Below are positions 33,000 to 44,339 of a stretch of 64,000 nucleotides of DNA, piece after piece. This DNA comes from Tupaia tana (lineage: Eukaryota; Chordata; Mammalia; Scandentia; Tupaiidae), in assembly GCA_026018925.1 (NCBI GenBank), contig JAKSZU010000013.1:82112291-82176290 (forward strand), in the 5' to 3' direction. Both the position numbers and the translations under genes were made by a program. Numbering within the stretch: position 1 is the first letter of the stretch; the number at the start of each line of letters is the position of its first letter. A model generated the notes under the pieces. The model was not told where the DNA came from. It searched no databases and saw only the letters and a program-made list of their open reading frames with translations.

Positions 33000-33455
33000 A
33001 AACAATCAACAAGAAAAATTGTTTTGGTGAGTGCTTCTATCTTCCGTAGGAGTGGTAATTACTCATTAAGTGACAGGTAAAACCTTCCTGAAAGCGGAAA
33101 GGGTGATTTAGTTGAAATAAAATTATTTGGCCATAAAATAGATGATTTGGTGAAACTTTGATGTGCATACCTTTCAAAATGACTTAAGTTCTGCATTTAT
33201 AGAATTATCATGAATCTAAACAGGCCACATTTGTTTTCAGTGTTTATTTTATGGAAGAAAGATTGCTTATGGATGTAATATTGTAGCAGGCCCCTCCTGA
33301 ATGTTAAAAAACACTTTGTTTTTAGCACTTATTTCCTTTTGGCACCACTTTTATCTCTCTCTCAGTCCGAGCTCAAGGCCTATCACAAAAGAGCTGCTTT
33401 AGTACCGTATAGCATCTTGTTTTATTAATGAAAAGGTTCAGTGTATTAGTGACCA
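33000..33455. other. Unique intergenic DNA
   Basis: No gene or clear repeat recognised. Confidence 0.4.
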
Positions 33456-33472
33456 GATCCTACTTTTCCTTT

Positions 33473-33721
33473 TTTTTAAAAATTTTCATTTTTACCAGAA
33501 GGCATTTGCACTTGCCAGAGAGTGAGAGGGAGAAAGCATCCCCAGACCTCCATGGGGCATGGTCATGTCACAGTCCTGTCTCCATTTTTCTATCCTGTTG
33601 GAACTTGGAGTTCACAGGCACATTTGCTCCCAATGTGTTTCTCAAACTACCGAGTCTGGGACTCAAACCAGAGTTAGCCGTGTGGGATCTGTCTGCCTTA
33701 ATCATCTGACCAGATCTGGTC
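33473..33721 (-). mobile_element. Family A SINE, old, with preserved TSD
   Basis: Diverged body, yet TSD CCTACTTTTCCTTT is still perfect at 33459-33472 and 33722-33735. Confidence 0.85.
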
Positions 33722-33764
33722 CCTACTTTTCCTTTCAAAGACAGTGTATAGAAGTAGAGAACCT

Positions 33765-33988
33765 TGAGGCCAGCAGGTGGCACAGTGGTTGGGGCACTAA
33801 ACTACCACGTTGACTGACCATGGTGTGAGTCCCCTGGACCTGGCCTGAAAATGACACTAGGCGCATGTGTGTGTGGGCCCAAAATCCTGAGAGGAGAATG
33901 GAGGACAAGGGATTGCAACGTGGCCATCTCCAGAGGGTGATTTCTCACTCCTCATTGTCTCTCTTACACAAGGAAAAAAAATTAAAGT
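33765..33988 (+). mobile_element. Family A SINE, old
   Basis: 'ggccagcaggtggcacagtgg' head, 'gagaggagaatggaggacaaggg' body, A-rich tail. Confidence 0.8.
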
Positions 33989-34067
33989 AAAGCCCTCAGA
34001 GTTTTAATCTGCAATGTCATTGGATAATAAGGGTAGATGTCTGTAATGCCCTTTGGAAAGGACCTTT

Positions 34068-34206
34068 ATGAGGGGAGACCTTCAGCAAGTTCATAGAAAA
34101 TTATATTATAAAAAATCTATGCATGGATTTCAAAATTTTTGTACACCAAAATAAACTCAGACCTTTATTTCACTTTTTTTGTGGACTTTTTGAAGTCTCC
34201 AGTATA
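34068..34206 (+). mobile_element. Mariner-like MITE, copy 2
   Basis: Ends 'tgaggggagaccttcagcaagttcat' and 'gtggactttttgaagtctcc' form imperfect inverted repeats of ~25 bp. It is about 140 bp long, has no coding capacity, and lies next to TA. Confidence 0.72.
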
Positions 34207-34209
34207 TCT

Positions 34210-34620
34210 GATTTCATTCATTCCTAAGCACACTTCTGTGAGGTAACTATGGCGATCCTCCATTTTTTTAGATGAGGAAACGCAGTGATTGGGGTTGGGT
34301 TCCCAGATGTTGAAGCCCAGTGATTGAGGGGTTGGGTTGCCCATGGTTGCACAACTAAGACTTTTTTTTTTAATTTAAATTTTTTAGGGTTTTTGCCATA
34401 AGGCATGTACACTCCCTGGAAAGAGACAGTGAGGGAGAGTGAGAAATCACTCCTCCAGAGGGGGATGGCCACAGTGCAATCGCCTCTCCTACATTCTCCT
34501 TCTAGGATTTTGGGTACGCACGGCACACAACTCGGACTGAACAACTAATGAGTTCTTAAGCCCAGTCTAGTGAAGCACTCATGGCTACACAGTTGGCAGT
34601 ATTTCCAAGACACATCTGGC
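34210..34620 (-). mobile_element. Probable MIR-like relic, split by a SINE
   Basis: 'gtgaggtaactatggcgatcctccatttttttagatgaggaaacgcag' resembles the MIR core in reverse. It is interrupted by the SINE at 34360-34542. Confidence 0.45.
34360..34542 (-). mobile_element. Family A SINE, 5'-truncated
   Basis: It contains the 3' two-thirds ('tttttgccataaggcatgtacactcc' to 'ttgggtacgcacgg') but no tRNA-like head. ACAACTA on both sides is a possible TSD. Confidence 0.75.
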
Positions 34621-34779
34621 CTCACCAGAAGGCCAGCCTATTTGAAGGTATACTCTGCCTTCAGCCGACTTGATGTGGGCGAGGCAGTCCTTCCTTATTG
34701 GAAATGACCCTACACGAAGCCCAAGCATCTGGCATGAGCTAGAAGGTGCCCATGTGGTAGCACGTGCTCAGGACCCGCA

Positions 34780-35310
34780 TTCTGGCAGAGGGCCCTCCGC
34801 TGCATCTGCTCTGTAGAGGCGCCAGCCGTTCTTTCTTGGGTCCCAGCGAGAGCGTGTCCCCCAGGGCGCGCCAGTCGTGCGCCCTCGCGGCTCGCCGTGC
34901 GCCAGGGCCCCTGATGCCCATTCGCACGCGCGCGGGCAGTCCGCGCCTTGGGGATCCGCCACGGCTGCCTCTTCCGTGTCCCCTGTCCGCCTGGAGCGGC
35001 GCGGGCCTTGGCCGCTGGTCCCCCACACTCCAGGGGCGGAGCGAGGCGCCGAGACGTCAGGGCGGAGAGCAAGCGCTGGGTGAGCGCGCCCTCCCGGCGG
35101 CTGTCCGCGGCCCACGTCCTCGGCTGGCGCGGCTGGCGGCGCGACCCGGAGATGCAGTTAGCGGCGGCGCTGGGGCGCAGCCAGGCGGCCGGGCGGGCGG
35201 GGACCAGAGGCTGAGCCCAGGCGAGCCAGCGGTGCGCACAGCGTTGCCCGCCGCCCCGGGAACGGGCTCCAAGCCGCCCCTCGACTCCCCCCTCCCCCGA
35301 TTCTAGCACA
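34780..35310 (+). promoter_or_regulatory. CpG island, probable PALM2 promoter and 5' UTR
   Basis: This is the only strongly GC- and CpG-rich stretch in the window; the surroundings are AT-rich and CpG-poor apart from young SINEs. It contains GC boxes (GGGCGG at 35034-35039; tandem GGGCGGGCGG at 35191-35200) and a CRE/ATF half-site-like GACGTCAG at 35053-35060. I see no TATA box, which suits a dispersed CpG-island promoter. It ends about 90 bp before the PALM2 start codon, so transcription probably begins inside it. The exact start site cannot be read from sequence. Long open frames here on both strands are a by-product of high GC and few stops. Confidence 0.8.
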
Positions 35311-35399
35311 GCCTCTCGGGGTGTCCATCCATTTCCTTGGGTGACTACAGCGTGTGTTTTGTTTTTCTTCTTTCCCCTGCCTGCGTGCCTTTCTCCAGG

Positions 35400-35444
35400 A
35401 TGGCAGAGGCGGAGTTGCACAAGGAAAGGCTGCAAGCCATAGCA
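35400..35444 (+). CDS. PALM2AKAP2: PALM2 (PALM2AKAP2) first coding exon, N-terminal 15 residues
   Basis: The 45 nt translate to MAEAELHKERLQAIA, which matches the N-terminus I know for paralemmin-2; the related PALMD and PALM1 begin differently. The exon ends at a phase-0 boundary, GCA followed by GTAAGTCC, a near-perfect 5' splice donor. The next residues in the family (EKRKRQ...) are absent here, as expected for exon 2. The ATG has A at -3 and G at +4, a strong start context, and lies about 100 bp beyond a CpG island. Paralemmins are membrane-associated, C-terminally lipid-anchored proteins with an N-terminal coiled coil, linked to cell shape; the locus also yields PALM2-AKAP2 fusion transcripts containing the PKA-anchoring AKAP2 part (family knowledge). 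Only this exon is in the window, so the gene runs off the right end. The identification rests on 15 residues plus promoter context and donor. Confidence 0.88.
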
Positions 35445-37182
35445 GTAAGTCCACTTTCATTTTATTTTCTTGCTCTATTGTCTGGGGGTGAAAGGGGGTC
35501 TTGAGGGTTTCGAGAAGAGCTGCATTCCAGCAGAGGCGTTGGTTTGTGGGGTAAAAGTCTGTCAAGGCGCAGCAGCTCGGCTTTTTATTTTATGCGTCTG
35601 TTGAACTGAACCCCCAGGGCGTTCTTTGGACTGGCGATTCAAATATGGAAAATTGGCTTAGAAATAAGATACTTGCTGCTGAAAGTCTAAACTGAGGCCT
35701 GGGGTTAGGGAGGAGGCGGGGAGACCCCTGGAATATTGTCATCCAGTGCTTAAAAATACATTGACCTCATACACCGGAGAGCGGACAGAGCGGTGACTTG
35801 AACAGCGGCTGCCCTCCTCTCTGCGGAGCCCTTTCCCTGTTAAGTGGAAAACCAGGAGTCAGCGACTCAGCCAGCCACGCGGTAGAACCTCCTCCCAGAA
35901 ACCGAGAGCGTTGGTTTTCCCTTCTCTGTTTGATATCCACAAGGGCACTGGCACGAGCCACCATCCTGGCGGTGTCCGGGGACTTCTTACAACTGGTCCT
36001 GGGAATAATCTTCCAGGGGAGCCTCCTCCTGAGGGATGCCGATGATCAGAAAACTTATTTTCAACATACAAAGGAGCAACCAGTTTTGGCAGAGTCCACA
36101 TGCACTTTGAGAAAAGTGTGCCTGTGTGCATCTGGAGTATAAAAGGGACTCTTTGGACTGCCTAGATTTGAGCAGTCTTGCCACAGTGGCGCTACCACAG
36201 CTGGGATGTGTATTTCCTTTGCGGTTGAGGGAATGATTACTGCTGCTATATGAACTAATAGCAATTAAAAGTGAAGGTCTGTTAACCTATTGGCATAAAA
36301 TAATACCCAGATCTTCTTGCACCTCAGTACTTATTTATTTGATCCAAGAATTCCCTGGAAACACATACAAATTTGTTGGAGAAATGGTGTGTAAGGTTTT
36401 GGAAGCAGAGTATATTAAAGTGTTTTCAAAAGCCCTTGGACAGATTGATTCTTCATGGGGAAAATGCACACAGGCCCTTCTTTTCTTTTCAGGTGCATTT
36501 GATGTGATCTCTGTGGCTCTGAGACCCTTTTTCTCAAACTCTTCAAGCCTGAAATGTTTTGGAGACTTTAACACTGAAGGAGAGAGATGTTTGGGGGCAG
36601 GGTTGAAATACTATGGTATGCTCGTCAGGCAGTCTTTGAACATGGTTCTCAGAACTTAGGAAGGTTGTTTTTTCTTTCTCTATTTCTCCATGCGTGTGCA
36701 TTCTGCTGGTCAGAGGAGTTGTTCATGGTTTCTTAAGTCTGTGGCAAGTCAGCGTGGCCAGTATGCTCCCAACTTAGTAAGAATGGAGATATTCAGTTAT
36801 CGGTGCCATGGAGCTGGTGGGTGTTTTGTGTCAGCTGGATAATGGGCTGCTGTAACTAGCTGCTCCAGAGAAGGCTCAGCCACTCCCGTCGGCTGCTGCT
36901 GTTTCCAGCAGTTGTCACGTTTTCTGCCTTTGCACAACCAGCTTCCCTGGATGCCTGAGGAACAGCTGAGCCCCATGAAAGGGCTTGCTTCTACACATGG
37001 AGCCGGTAGCTGCTACCATGGGGAGCACCTCTTTCCAAGTGGGGTTGAGTAATCCCGGCAGAGGCCAAGCGGATTTTGAAGAAAGATCTAGGCAGTCTAT
37101 TGGAATTCTCTAGCGTGTACGGGAAGAGACACAAATACTCACTTACGGAATTGAGTTTGTCCTTTGTACCTAGGGGGCTGTC

Positions 37183-37266
37183 GACAATTCTCATGAGTGT
37201 GTCAGCAACAGTGACATGTTTGTTGACAATTCTCATGAGTGTGTCAGCAACAGTGACATATTTGTT
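37183..37266 (+). repeat. 42 bp tandem duplication
   Basis: Unit GACAATTCTCATGAGTG... occurs at 37183-37224 and 37225-37266 with one difference (ACATGT against ACATAT). Confidence 0.95.
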
Positions 37267-37304
37267 GTCAGTGCAAATTTTTCAACAGTGGCATCACTCT
37301 GTGT

Positions 37305-37334
37305 GTGTGTGGGTGGGGGATATAGAAAGAGAGA

Positions 37335-37377
<43 letters not shown>
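37305..37377 (+). repeat. (GT)n then (GA)n microsatellite
   Basis: Short GT run followed by a ~45 bp GA run, in PALM2 intron 1. It may be the tail of a degraded family B SINE. Confidence 0.9.
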
Positions 37378-37378
<1 letters not shown>

Positions 37379-37654
37379 ATGATGGGGGCAGACCTGAAGC
37401 CCCATCAGTGTGTGGTTTTATGGCATACTTTCAGTGCACACTCTGCAAATGCAACAAACCCTGCCTCTGTGTGCCACCTTCACCATCCTAGAGTTCCCAG
37501 GGGTTCCTGAGTTGCTCACAAGCCCACCCCCAGAACCGTGTACTCCTCAAGTCTCTCTGAAGATACGAAGGGAGAAGAGAACAATTCTTCACTTCTGTGT
37601 TTAGTTGGGCTTCACTCTAAGAGGTAGAGTAGATAGACTGGGATTCTTGTCTCT

Positions 37655-37775
37655 AGGATCTTGGGCAGTCTTTGGTCTCGGCCTTAGTTCATCTATAGAA
37701 TGGGTTCATAAGTTCTACCTCGTGAGCTGGTTGCAAGGTTTGATTATGATAGAAGTGGAGCACCGGGCTTGCAGT
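37655..37775 (+). mobile_element. MIR fragment
   Basis: 'tcttgggcagtctttggtctcggccttagttcatctatagaatgggttcataagttctacctc'. Confidence 0.7.
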
Positions 37776-37873
37776 TGCTGTTAGATGATATTAAGGCAGA
37801 TCCCTCAATCCCTATCTACACGGCAGCCATATTCTGTGGGGGTTAGAAGTAGCATTTCTAAGTGGAAAGATTA

Positions 37874-37898
37874 CAAACAGCCTTTTTTTTTTTTTTTT
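37874..37898 (+). repeat. Poly(T) tract
   Basis: Sixteen or more T without an attached SINE body. Confidence 0.7.
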
Positions 37899-38229
37899 GA
37901 TCTTTTCCTTCAACTCTGACTGTAAGCCAGGACCCCAGCATCATCCCCTCTAACTGCTTTAGACTCAGAGGCAGGGACTATCACCCGAGGAGTCCTTCAG
38001 CTGTTGATTTAGTAGGTATTTACAGAGTGACCTCTGGGAAGGTACGGACAATGCTGAAAAGCCAATGTGCCCAAGTTTCAGCCACCAGGGGGAAGGTTTC
38101 ACCTTTGGCACACTTAATTTCTGAAAGGAAGATGTCCTGTGACCTAAGGTATTTGTCACATGGCATCATCTGTGGGATTTTTTTTTTCCCCTAAAGAAAA
38201 TTAAATACTTAGAAACGATGGCTTTAATA

Positions 38230-38284
38230 GAATCTTCTAGTTGAGTCCAGAAACTCATCAATGAATCTTCTAGTTGAGTCCAGA
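38230..38284 (+). repeat. Partial tandem duplication, 33 bp period
   Basis: GAATCTTCTAGTTGAGTCCAG occurs at 38230 and again at 38263. Confidence 0.92.
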
Positions 38285-38754
38285 TGACTAATCATCCTAT
38301 TCTTGCCAAAAGAAGAGCAAGTCCACCTTTGCTATCTCTACATCTCTACTCCCACATATTTTCTTCCATTTGTAGGAATACTACAAGAACTTAAGTTCAG
38401 AATATAGCAAAATGCCTCTGCAGCAAAACGAATGTGAACAGGGAAAAACAACAATGGCCACTCATTGAACGTTGTCCATTCAGCAAGACATCGTGTACAG
38501 AGCGTAAGGAGTATGGTGCAGATAAGCACCCTTGGAAGATGTAACCCAACCACAGAGTTGTGGGACACTTCTCCAAAGAGGAGACAGTTGAATAAGTCCT
38601 AGATAAAATAACATAACCTACCCAGTTACCAGAAAGCATTTATTTATTTGTTATTTGTTTATTATTTATTTAGAGCAGTTAGCATGAGAAAGGGAAAGCC
38701 AAAAGTATGAATTTGTCAGGAGCTCAAGGCACAAGCTCAGGAACAAGAACAAGA

Positions 38755-38945
38755 TGTTTTTGAGCACACATTACCTCATTTAATCCTAAAAACAAGGGGG
38801 TAGGCATCACTAGATTATCCATATTTTATAGATGAACAGGTTATAGAACTTAGCCAACATTAAATAGGTAGTGTCAGAGCTAGGATTTGAATCCATACTC
38901 CAGGCAACCAGAGCCCCTATTTTGACTGTTGCCCTGAACTGCCAC
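38755..38945 (-). mobile_element. MIR
   Basis: 'ttacctcatttaatcctaaaaacaag ... attttatagatgaacagg ... agctaggatttgaatccatactcc'. Confidence 0.75.
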
Positions 38946-39469
38946 CCAAGGTGGTGGCAGCATCTCACACCTTTCCCATGGGTGCACTGTGCAGGTGGTT
39001 CCAGCAGCCACAGCATGAGCCCATTAGGGAGCAGCAGGTGGTTTCAGTAGCAATGGGAAAGCTTGAGACAAACCAGGAAGCCCATGTTCTTTAAAGACTG
39101 GGCTCAGAGCAGTGCATGGAAACACCCGACATAAACTCTACCCAAATGAATAACATTCCCTTGGGGAGAAGCTGTAGTGTCTCAGTGGAAACCAACTGTG
39201 GGGGAGGTATTGTTATGTCTTCACATTAGAGAGGAAGATAGTTTCCTTGAGCAAGAGTGAAGTCAATAAATGGTACGGAGTTCATCTTGGGCGACCTTGA
39301 ACAACCTTAGAGCTTGGCCCTAATGCTCTGATATGGACAAGGCCTTAGGCCAGCACCAGAGACCAACATGAATGTGTGTATGTGCTAAATTATGGAATAC
39401 CAATCACTTGCTTTTTAGGGAATTTTGTCTTTTAATAAGAATTCACTCTGTGGAATAATAAAAATTATC

Positions 39470-39605
39470 TTCTGTATTTGTAATTTATAATTTACAAAAG
39501 CCTTGCACATGCTGCCTTAATTCTGGGGTATGTGGGGCAAGTCTCATTCTCTCCTACTTCACAGTTGAGCCTCCAGAGGTCTCCAAGTGTACACAGTGGG
39601 AAGTA
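39470..39605 (-). mobile_element. MIR fragment
   Basis: 'agccttgcacatgctgccttaattctgg ... tacttcacagttgagcctccagagg'. Confidence 0.55.
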
Positions 39606-40099
39606 GAAGAGTTGTCCCTCCCAACTCTCAATTCCTTATGTTAGTGGTACATTGAGCCTAGGAGGTTGCTCTGATCTGGGCTGATAGGAGTCTATTGAGC
39701 TAAAAATCCTCTGGCTAGAAGAGGGGTGAGCTTTGAGGTCTATGAGCCAGGATGCACCTCTATGGAATCTGCCCTTTTTGGATTTTGCTTTCGGCCTGAT
39801 CCTTCTTGAAACTTCTTTCTATCCCCACCCCTGTAGGTTTGCAGCTCCCCTCATCTGATCCCATTCTCTGTCCTGAATAGGCCTAGGTGTAGGTAGCTGG
39901 CTTAGGTTGGCTATACCCTGGGCTTACAGAGGAACATTTGTTGGCTTTTCTTTGGATTCATTTTTCAGAGCCTCTTCTTGTCTTAGAGCAGTAAGGCCTT
40001 GAGTATCAGGGTAGGATTGTGGGTCCGAAGCCAGGGAGGCCACCAGCCTGCTTTAGACCCAGTCCATTTAGGCTGGCCTGCCTAGCCTGGGCAAACGTC

Positions 40100-40345
40100 T
40101 TTGCTATGGTCCCAGCCTGGTGGCACAGGCAATAATAACTACTGAACTGCAGTGCTGGGATCCACATGGCCAATTGCGTGTTTAGATACCCAGGTCAGCC
40201 TGAAATAGGCTAGGCATGCATGTGCCCAAGATCCTGACAAATTAGAGAGCTGGCGAAAGAGAACTGAGGTGTGATAAGACCCTGTTGAAGGTACTTCTGC
40301 CTTTTCCTCTCTTGCATGTATGTGAATTAAAAAAATTTAAAAAGT
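40100..40345 (+). mobile_element. Family B SINE
   Basis: CCCAGCCTGGTGGCACAGGC head, 'actgcagtgctgggatccacatggcc' shared with 56405-56655, A-rich tail. Confidence 0.72.
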
Positions 40346-41164
40346 CCTTGCTATGATTTACATGATTTACAAATAAGCTGGCCCAGCTTCCCAAGTCAAA
40401 GATCCCTCTGAGGGATCAGAGATCCAAATCATGTGGGGACCATCCTCATACATGTTCTTTGTGGACCTGTTTCATTGGTAGGCAACTGGCAAAGAAATGG
40501 AGAATTTAAGGCCCTGGATAATCATCTAACATCTCTTATCCTAGAGACACAGATGACACTCTGCTTCCAAAATTCTTGTTTAAGGCCTGAAAAAATTGTT
40601 TGCTTGGGATATTGGCTGCTGGCTAAAGTGTGCAGAGCCACCCAGCCAGATGGGTGACACATTAGGCCTGTTCAAGGTCATTGTGGGTCTGGGAGTGCCA
40701 AGGCAGGCCTTACACAAGCATGCGTAAGGGTCATACAATTATCAGGCCACTTCTTTGTACCTCTGAGTATTTGAGGTTTTAGTTTCTTGGGACAAAGAAC
40801 AGCTGCTCTCTCAAACTTTAAAGTACCCTGAGGAATAGAACAGTTGTTACTTAAAAAAAAAAAAAAAAAAGTTATCATAAAAAAGCCAAACAAGGGGGAT
40901 TATGGGTTATGATTTGTTAATATTTAAAGGAAAACCAGAGCGCAATGGATGTGCCTCTACATTTCGTCAGGGGCTGCCCAGTGCTTTTGGGACCCCTGCT
41001 GTTAGCCTTTTGAACTACCCACATTTCATCACTGATCACTTTTGGGAGTGTTGATCAACTTGCCTGGCAGTGAGAGTTGGTCATCATGCGGTATGAGATT
41101 GGCTGAGATAGCCAGCAGAGAGATACACAGAGATAGTAATCCCAAGAGCTGTCTGCCTCACACC

Positions 41165-41400
41165 ATACAGTGAGATAGTTAGGAGCATGGAGGCATGGAT
41201 TCTGGTGTCAGAAAGGCCTGTCTCAAGTCTTACCTTTTCTATTAATATCTGTATGGCTTTATTGTTCCTAAGTTTTCTCATCTGTAAGATGGGCATAATG
41301 AAATACTTACTTCATGGAATTGTTGTATAGGTTATTTGAGAAATTTCCTGGGAAATGCTCAGAGCAGGCATACACAGTAAATGCTAATGAAAGATTTCTA
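41165..41400 (+). mobile_element. MIR
   Basis: 'ttaggagcatggaggcatggattctggtgtcag ... ttttctcatctgtaagatgggcataatg ... cagtaaatgct' spans most of a MIR. Confidence 0.8.
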
Positions 41401-41519
41401 TTTATGATAAGTGAGTCAACAAATCATAATTCATATATCTTTGAACAGAAAATGGACACAGATAGAAAGGTGAATCCTATGGACCTCAACATTTTTGCCA
41501 AACTAGGAAATTTCAGATA

Positions 41520-42290
41520 AATACTGTAGCTGTTTAGAGTTTTCAATGTATGAGGTTATTATGATTTAATTTAAGCAAGGCTTGTTAATAGAAGGCAGGA
41601 GTTGCAAACTCAGGTTCCAGAGGCCGACATGCAACATGAATGAATGACACAGACTAAGTGGAAAGTGTGAGGACCTGCTGAGCAGATGTCACTTCTCAGT
41701 TAAGATGCAATTAATTTATACCACGTGAGGACATGGGATATATAATACTATGTCAACCCATTTTCAAGAGAAACTAGAAATCTGACTTTCTAAATATGAG
41801 CACTCCCGTTTTAAAAACAATTGTATTAACTAGTTTAAAATCTTTTAAAAGATTTGTGGTCACAACATAATTCTTTTTGATCATCAGGTTGACATTTTGT
41901 GACATTTTTATTTAGTAAGAGCTGTGAACTTTGCAATGTGCTTCCATATGCGTTGACTTATTTGGGTTTCATAAGGATCCAAGTAGTCCTACCAACAACC
42001 CTAGATCTTTCCTAATGTTGAAAAATCAGGTTGCATTTTCACCATAGCCTTGTGAGTGTGTGTCCAAATACTTGGATCACTGGGGAAAAATAGTCCTGTT
42101 TGCTGTATCTTTTGACATTAAGTGAGCTCCTTGCAATCACGGATATTATAATTCAGAATACTCATATCTAGGAAGGTGATTGTGCTATAACAGAAAAATC
42201 TAGAAGGTAATCAGTACCTGGATGTGGGAAATTCCTGTTTTTACAGAAGAATCTTTAAGAACATGTACCCCATGTATGTAAACTCAATTG
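41520..42290. other. Unique intronic DNA
   Basis: AT-rich; no gene or clear repeat recognised. Confidence 0.4.
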
Positions 42291-42501
42291 CAAATCTGCT
42301 ATGCAAGTATGAGCTATCTTGAGTCAGCCTGGATGTTGGAGATGATTTTCATTTATCAGCTTATTATTGTTATTATTACTTATTATTCAATGTATAGACA
42401 ATGTAGGGAGACCCACTTTGGTTCAGGACTTATAATAATAGCATCAAGTGTCATTTGGCATAGACTTTTGTTGTTATTGTTGCCAGATAGAAGACAGAAT
42501 A

Positions 42502-42720
42502 ATGAGTCTCAAACTTCAGTGTGTTAGGATCACCTGGAGGTAATTCAGATGCACTCACCTGAATCTCCTTAGAACATAGATTGCTGGGCTCCACTCTCAG
42601 AATATCTGATTCAGTAGGACTAGGGTGGCTGAGAATTTGCATTTCTAAGAAGTTCCTAGGTGGTGCAGTTTGCAGCTGCAGCTGCTGTTCTGGGAATCTG
42701 GGAAACACACTTTGAGATCT
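42502..42720 (+). mobile_element. MER20
   Basis: Near-complete: 'gagtctcaaacttcagtgtg' ... 'attgctgggctccactctcag' ... 'gagaatttgcatttctaagaagttcc' ... 'acactttgagatctgg'. Non-autonomous hAT-Charlie element. Confidence 0.88.
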
Positions 42721-42729
42721 GGTTAGAGA

Positions 42730-43790
42730 ACAGTGTAAAAGGAGTTTATGGCTTAAGTCTTGATACCTGTCACATACCCGTTATGATATGCCCAGAAGTT
42801 TATGTGGTATGTATGTTTTGGAGAGGTAAAATAGAATAAATGATGGAATTCAGTATTAAATCACAAGAGCCTTAAACATAGCCGAATTTGAAAGTGATGC
42901 ACTTGTGTTCTTCTTCCATTGGGTGGATTGATCAAGAGGAGGTCTTTGTCTTGGGTATTTGCTTTCATTTGTTCAATTACAGTAAAATTTCTACCTTATG
43001 GTTACCTGAAAACATCTGTTTGGAGTGTTTGCCTGGGATTGGCTGGGTAGGTTAGGAAGTTTTGCTTGGGATTGGCTGACCAAAACTATGGGCTACACAA
43101 TTCCCTTGGAGAGGCCTTAGGAGCACTCAGTGAGACAAGAAGTCACGCAGTGGAGAAGACACCCAGCAGTGCAGTGGGAGACCTCTGGGAGAGATGCACT
43201 GTGCATATGAATGTGCTACCCATAGGGAGGTCCCAATAGCAGATCAGCCAAGCAAGTGCTGATTCACAGTGGGGCTGCTTCTCATGCAGGCAGCTTAAGC
43301 AGATGCCAGGCTCAACAGCAGCTGATGTTCATTTACTTAATGATGACTTGTGAGTGATTCTCCTCAACCAGCCTGTGTGTCTACAAGTATGACTTGTCAT
43401 TGGCATACCAAAGAGAAGTCTATTCTCCCAAGGATGTCATCCAGGCTCTATTCAACCTATTCATAGCACTCATTGTTGGAGTTAACCCTAAACTGTTGGA
43501 AGGATCAGGCCTCACTCAGTCTCTTATTTGTCTTAAAACATAAAGCACAGAGGCAGAGCTGTATGGGATGAAGCACTGGAGAACAAGACAGAATGAATGA
43601 TGGGCCTTGCAACATGAGGCACTTAGTAGCGGGGAGGTGGCTCACGAACACTCTGGGCTGTGGTGAATACCACACAGCTGAGACCTATTCCCGACAGGAA
43701 ATGCCAGCAGAAGAGTTGGTGTGGGGTGGTGCATGTTGGAGCTACATAGTCCCTGGATTAATTATCTCAGCATTTTTTTTATTTAGTTAT
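42730..43790. other. Unique intronic DNA
   Basis: No gene or clear repeat recognised. A small direct repeat 'gcctgggattggctg'/'gcttgggattggctg' lies near 43030-43080. Confidence 0.4.
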
Positions 43791-43794
43791 TTTT

Positions 43795-44300
43795 TAAAAT
43801 GTATTTATTTTTTCTTGCATAAGTGAGAGAGACAGAGAAACAGCACACCCCATTAGGATCTGGATGCTGCAACCCATTCCCAGGTTCATCCAGCCCCAGA
43901 TCATGGGTGGGTGTGCTCAGAGGTTTCCAGACAGGAACCAGAACCTTCTTATGAATCGGCCTCACAAGGGTTATTTATTTTTATTTTTATTTTATTTATT
44001 TTTTTTTTGAGAGAGATTTTTGCTATAGGGTATGTGTGCTCACCTAAGACAGACAGAGACAGAGAGACAGAAAGTGAGAAATCACCGCCCCCCCAGGGGG
44101 GATGGGCACATTGCAATCCTTTCTCCTCCAATCTCTTCTCAGGATTTTGGGCATGCATGCACATGCGCCTGCTGTGTTTTAAGCTGTCAAGCCCTGGCCT
44201 TGAACCACGGTCTACTATGTCGGCGTCCAGTGATGTAACAATTACATCATCCGCTGGTCCCACAAGGGTTATGTTTTACCCCTGCACCACCATCCAGCCC
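43795..44300 (-). mobile_element. Family B SINE, split by a family A SINE
   Basis: Tail-side part 43795-43974 ('cttgcataagtgagagagacag'); head-side part 44273-44300 ('caccaccatccagcccc'). The young SINE at 43975-44260 sits between copies of CACAAGGGTTAT. Confidence 0.68.
43975..44260 (-). mobile_element. Family A SINE, long form, nested in family B
   Basis: TSD CACAAGGGTTAT at 43963-43974 and 44261-44272. Confidence 0.9.
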
Positions 44301-44339
44301 CTATTATCTCAGTATTTCATTAGTCTCATGTTGAATTAA

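Larger units (their letters stand above)
35500..37650. other. Unique intronic DNA next to the PALM2 promoter
   Basis: Apart from the two tandem repeats at 37183 and 37305, I recognise no repeat. Low repeat density beside a CpG-island promoter is consistent with regulatory constraint, but I can name no specific element. Confidence 0.4.

Noticed and set aside
34710-35435. 241-codon minus-strand and 180-codon + strand open frames
   Set aside because: Stop-poor frames caused by the CpG island; proline/arginine-rich composition and no homology.
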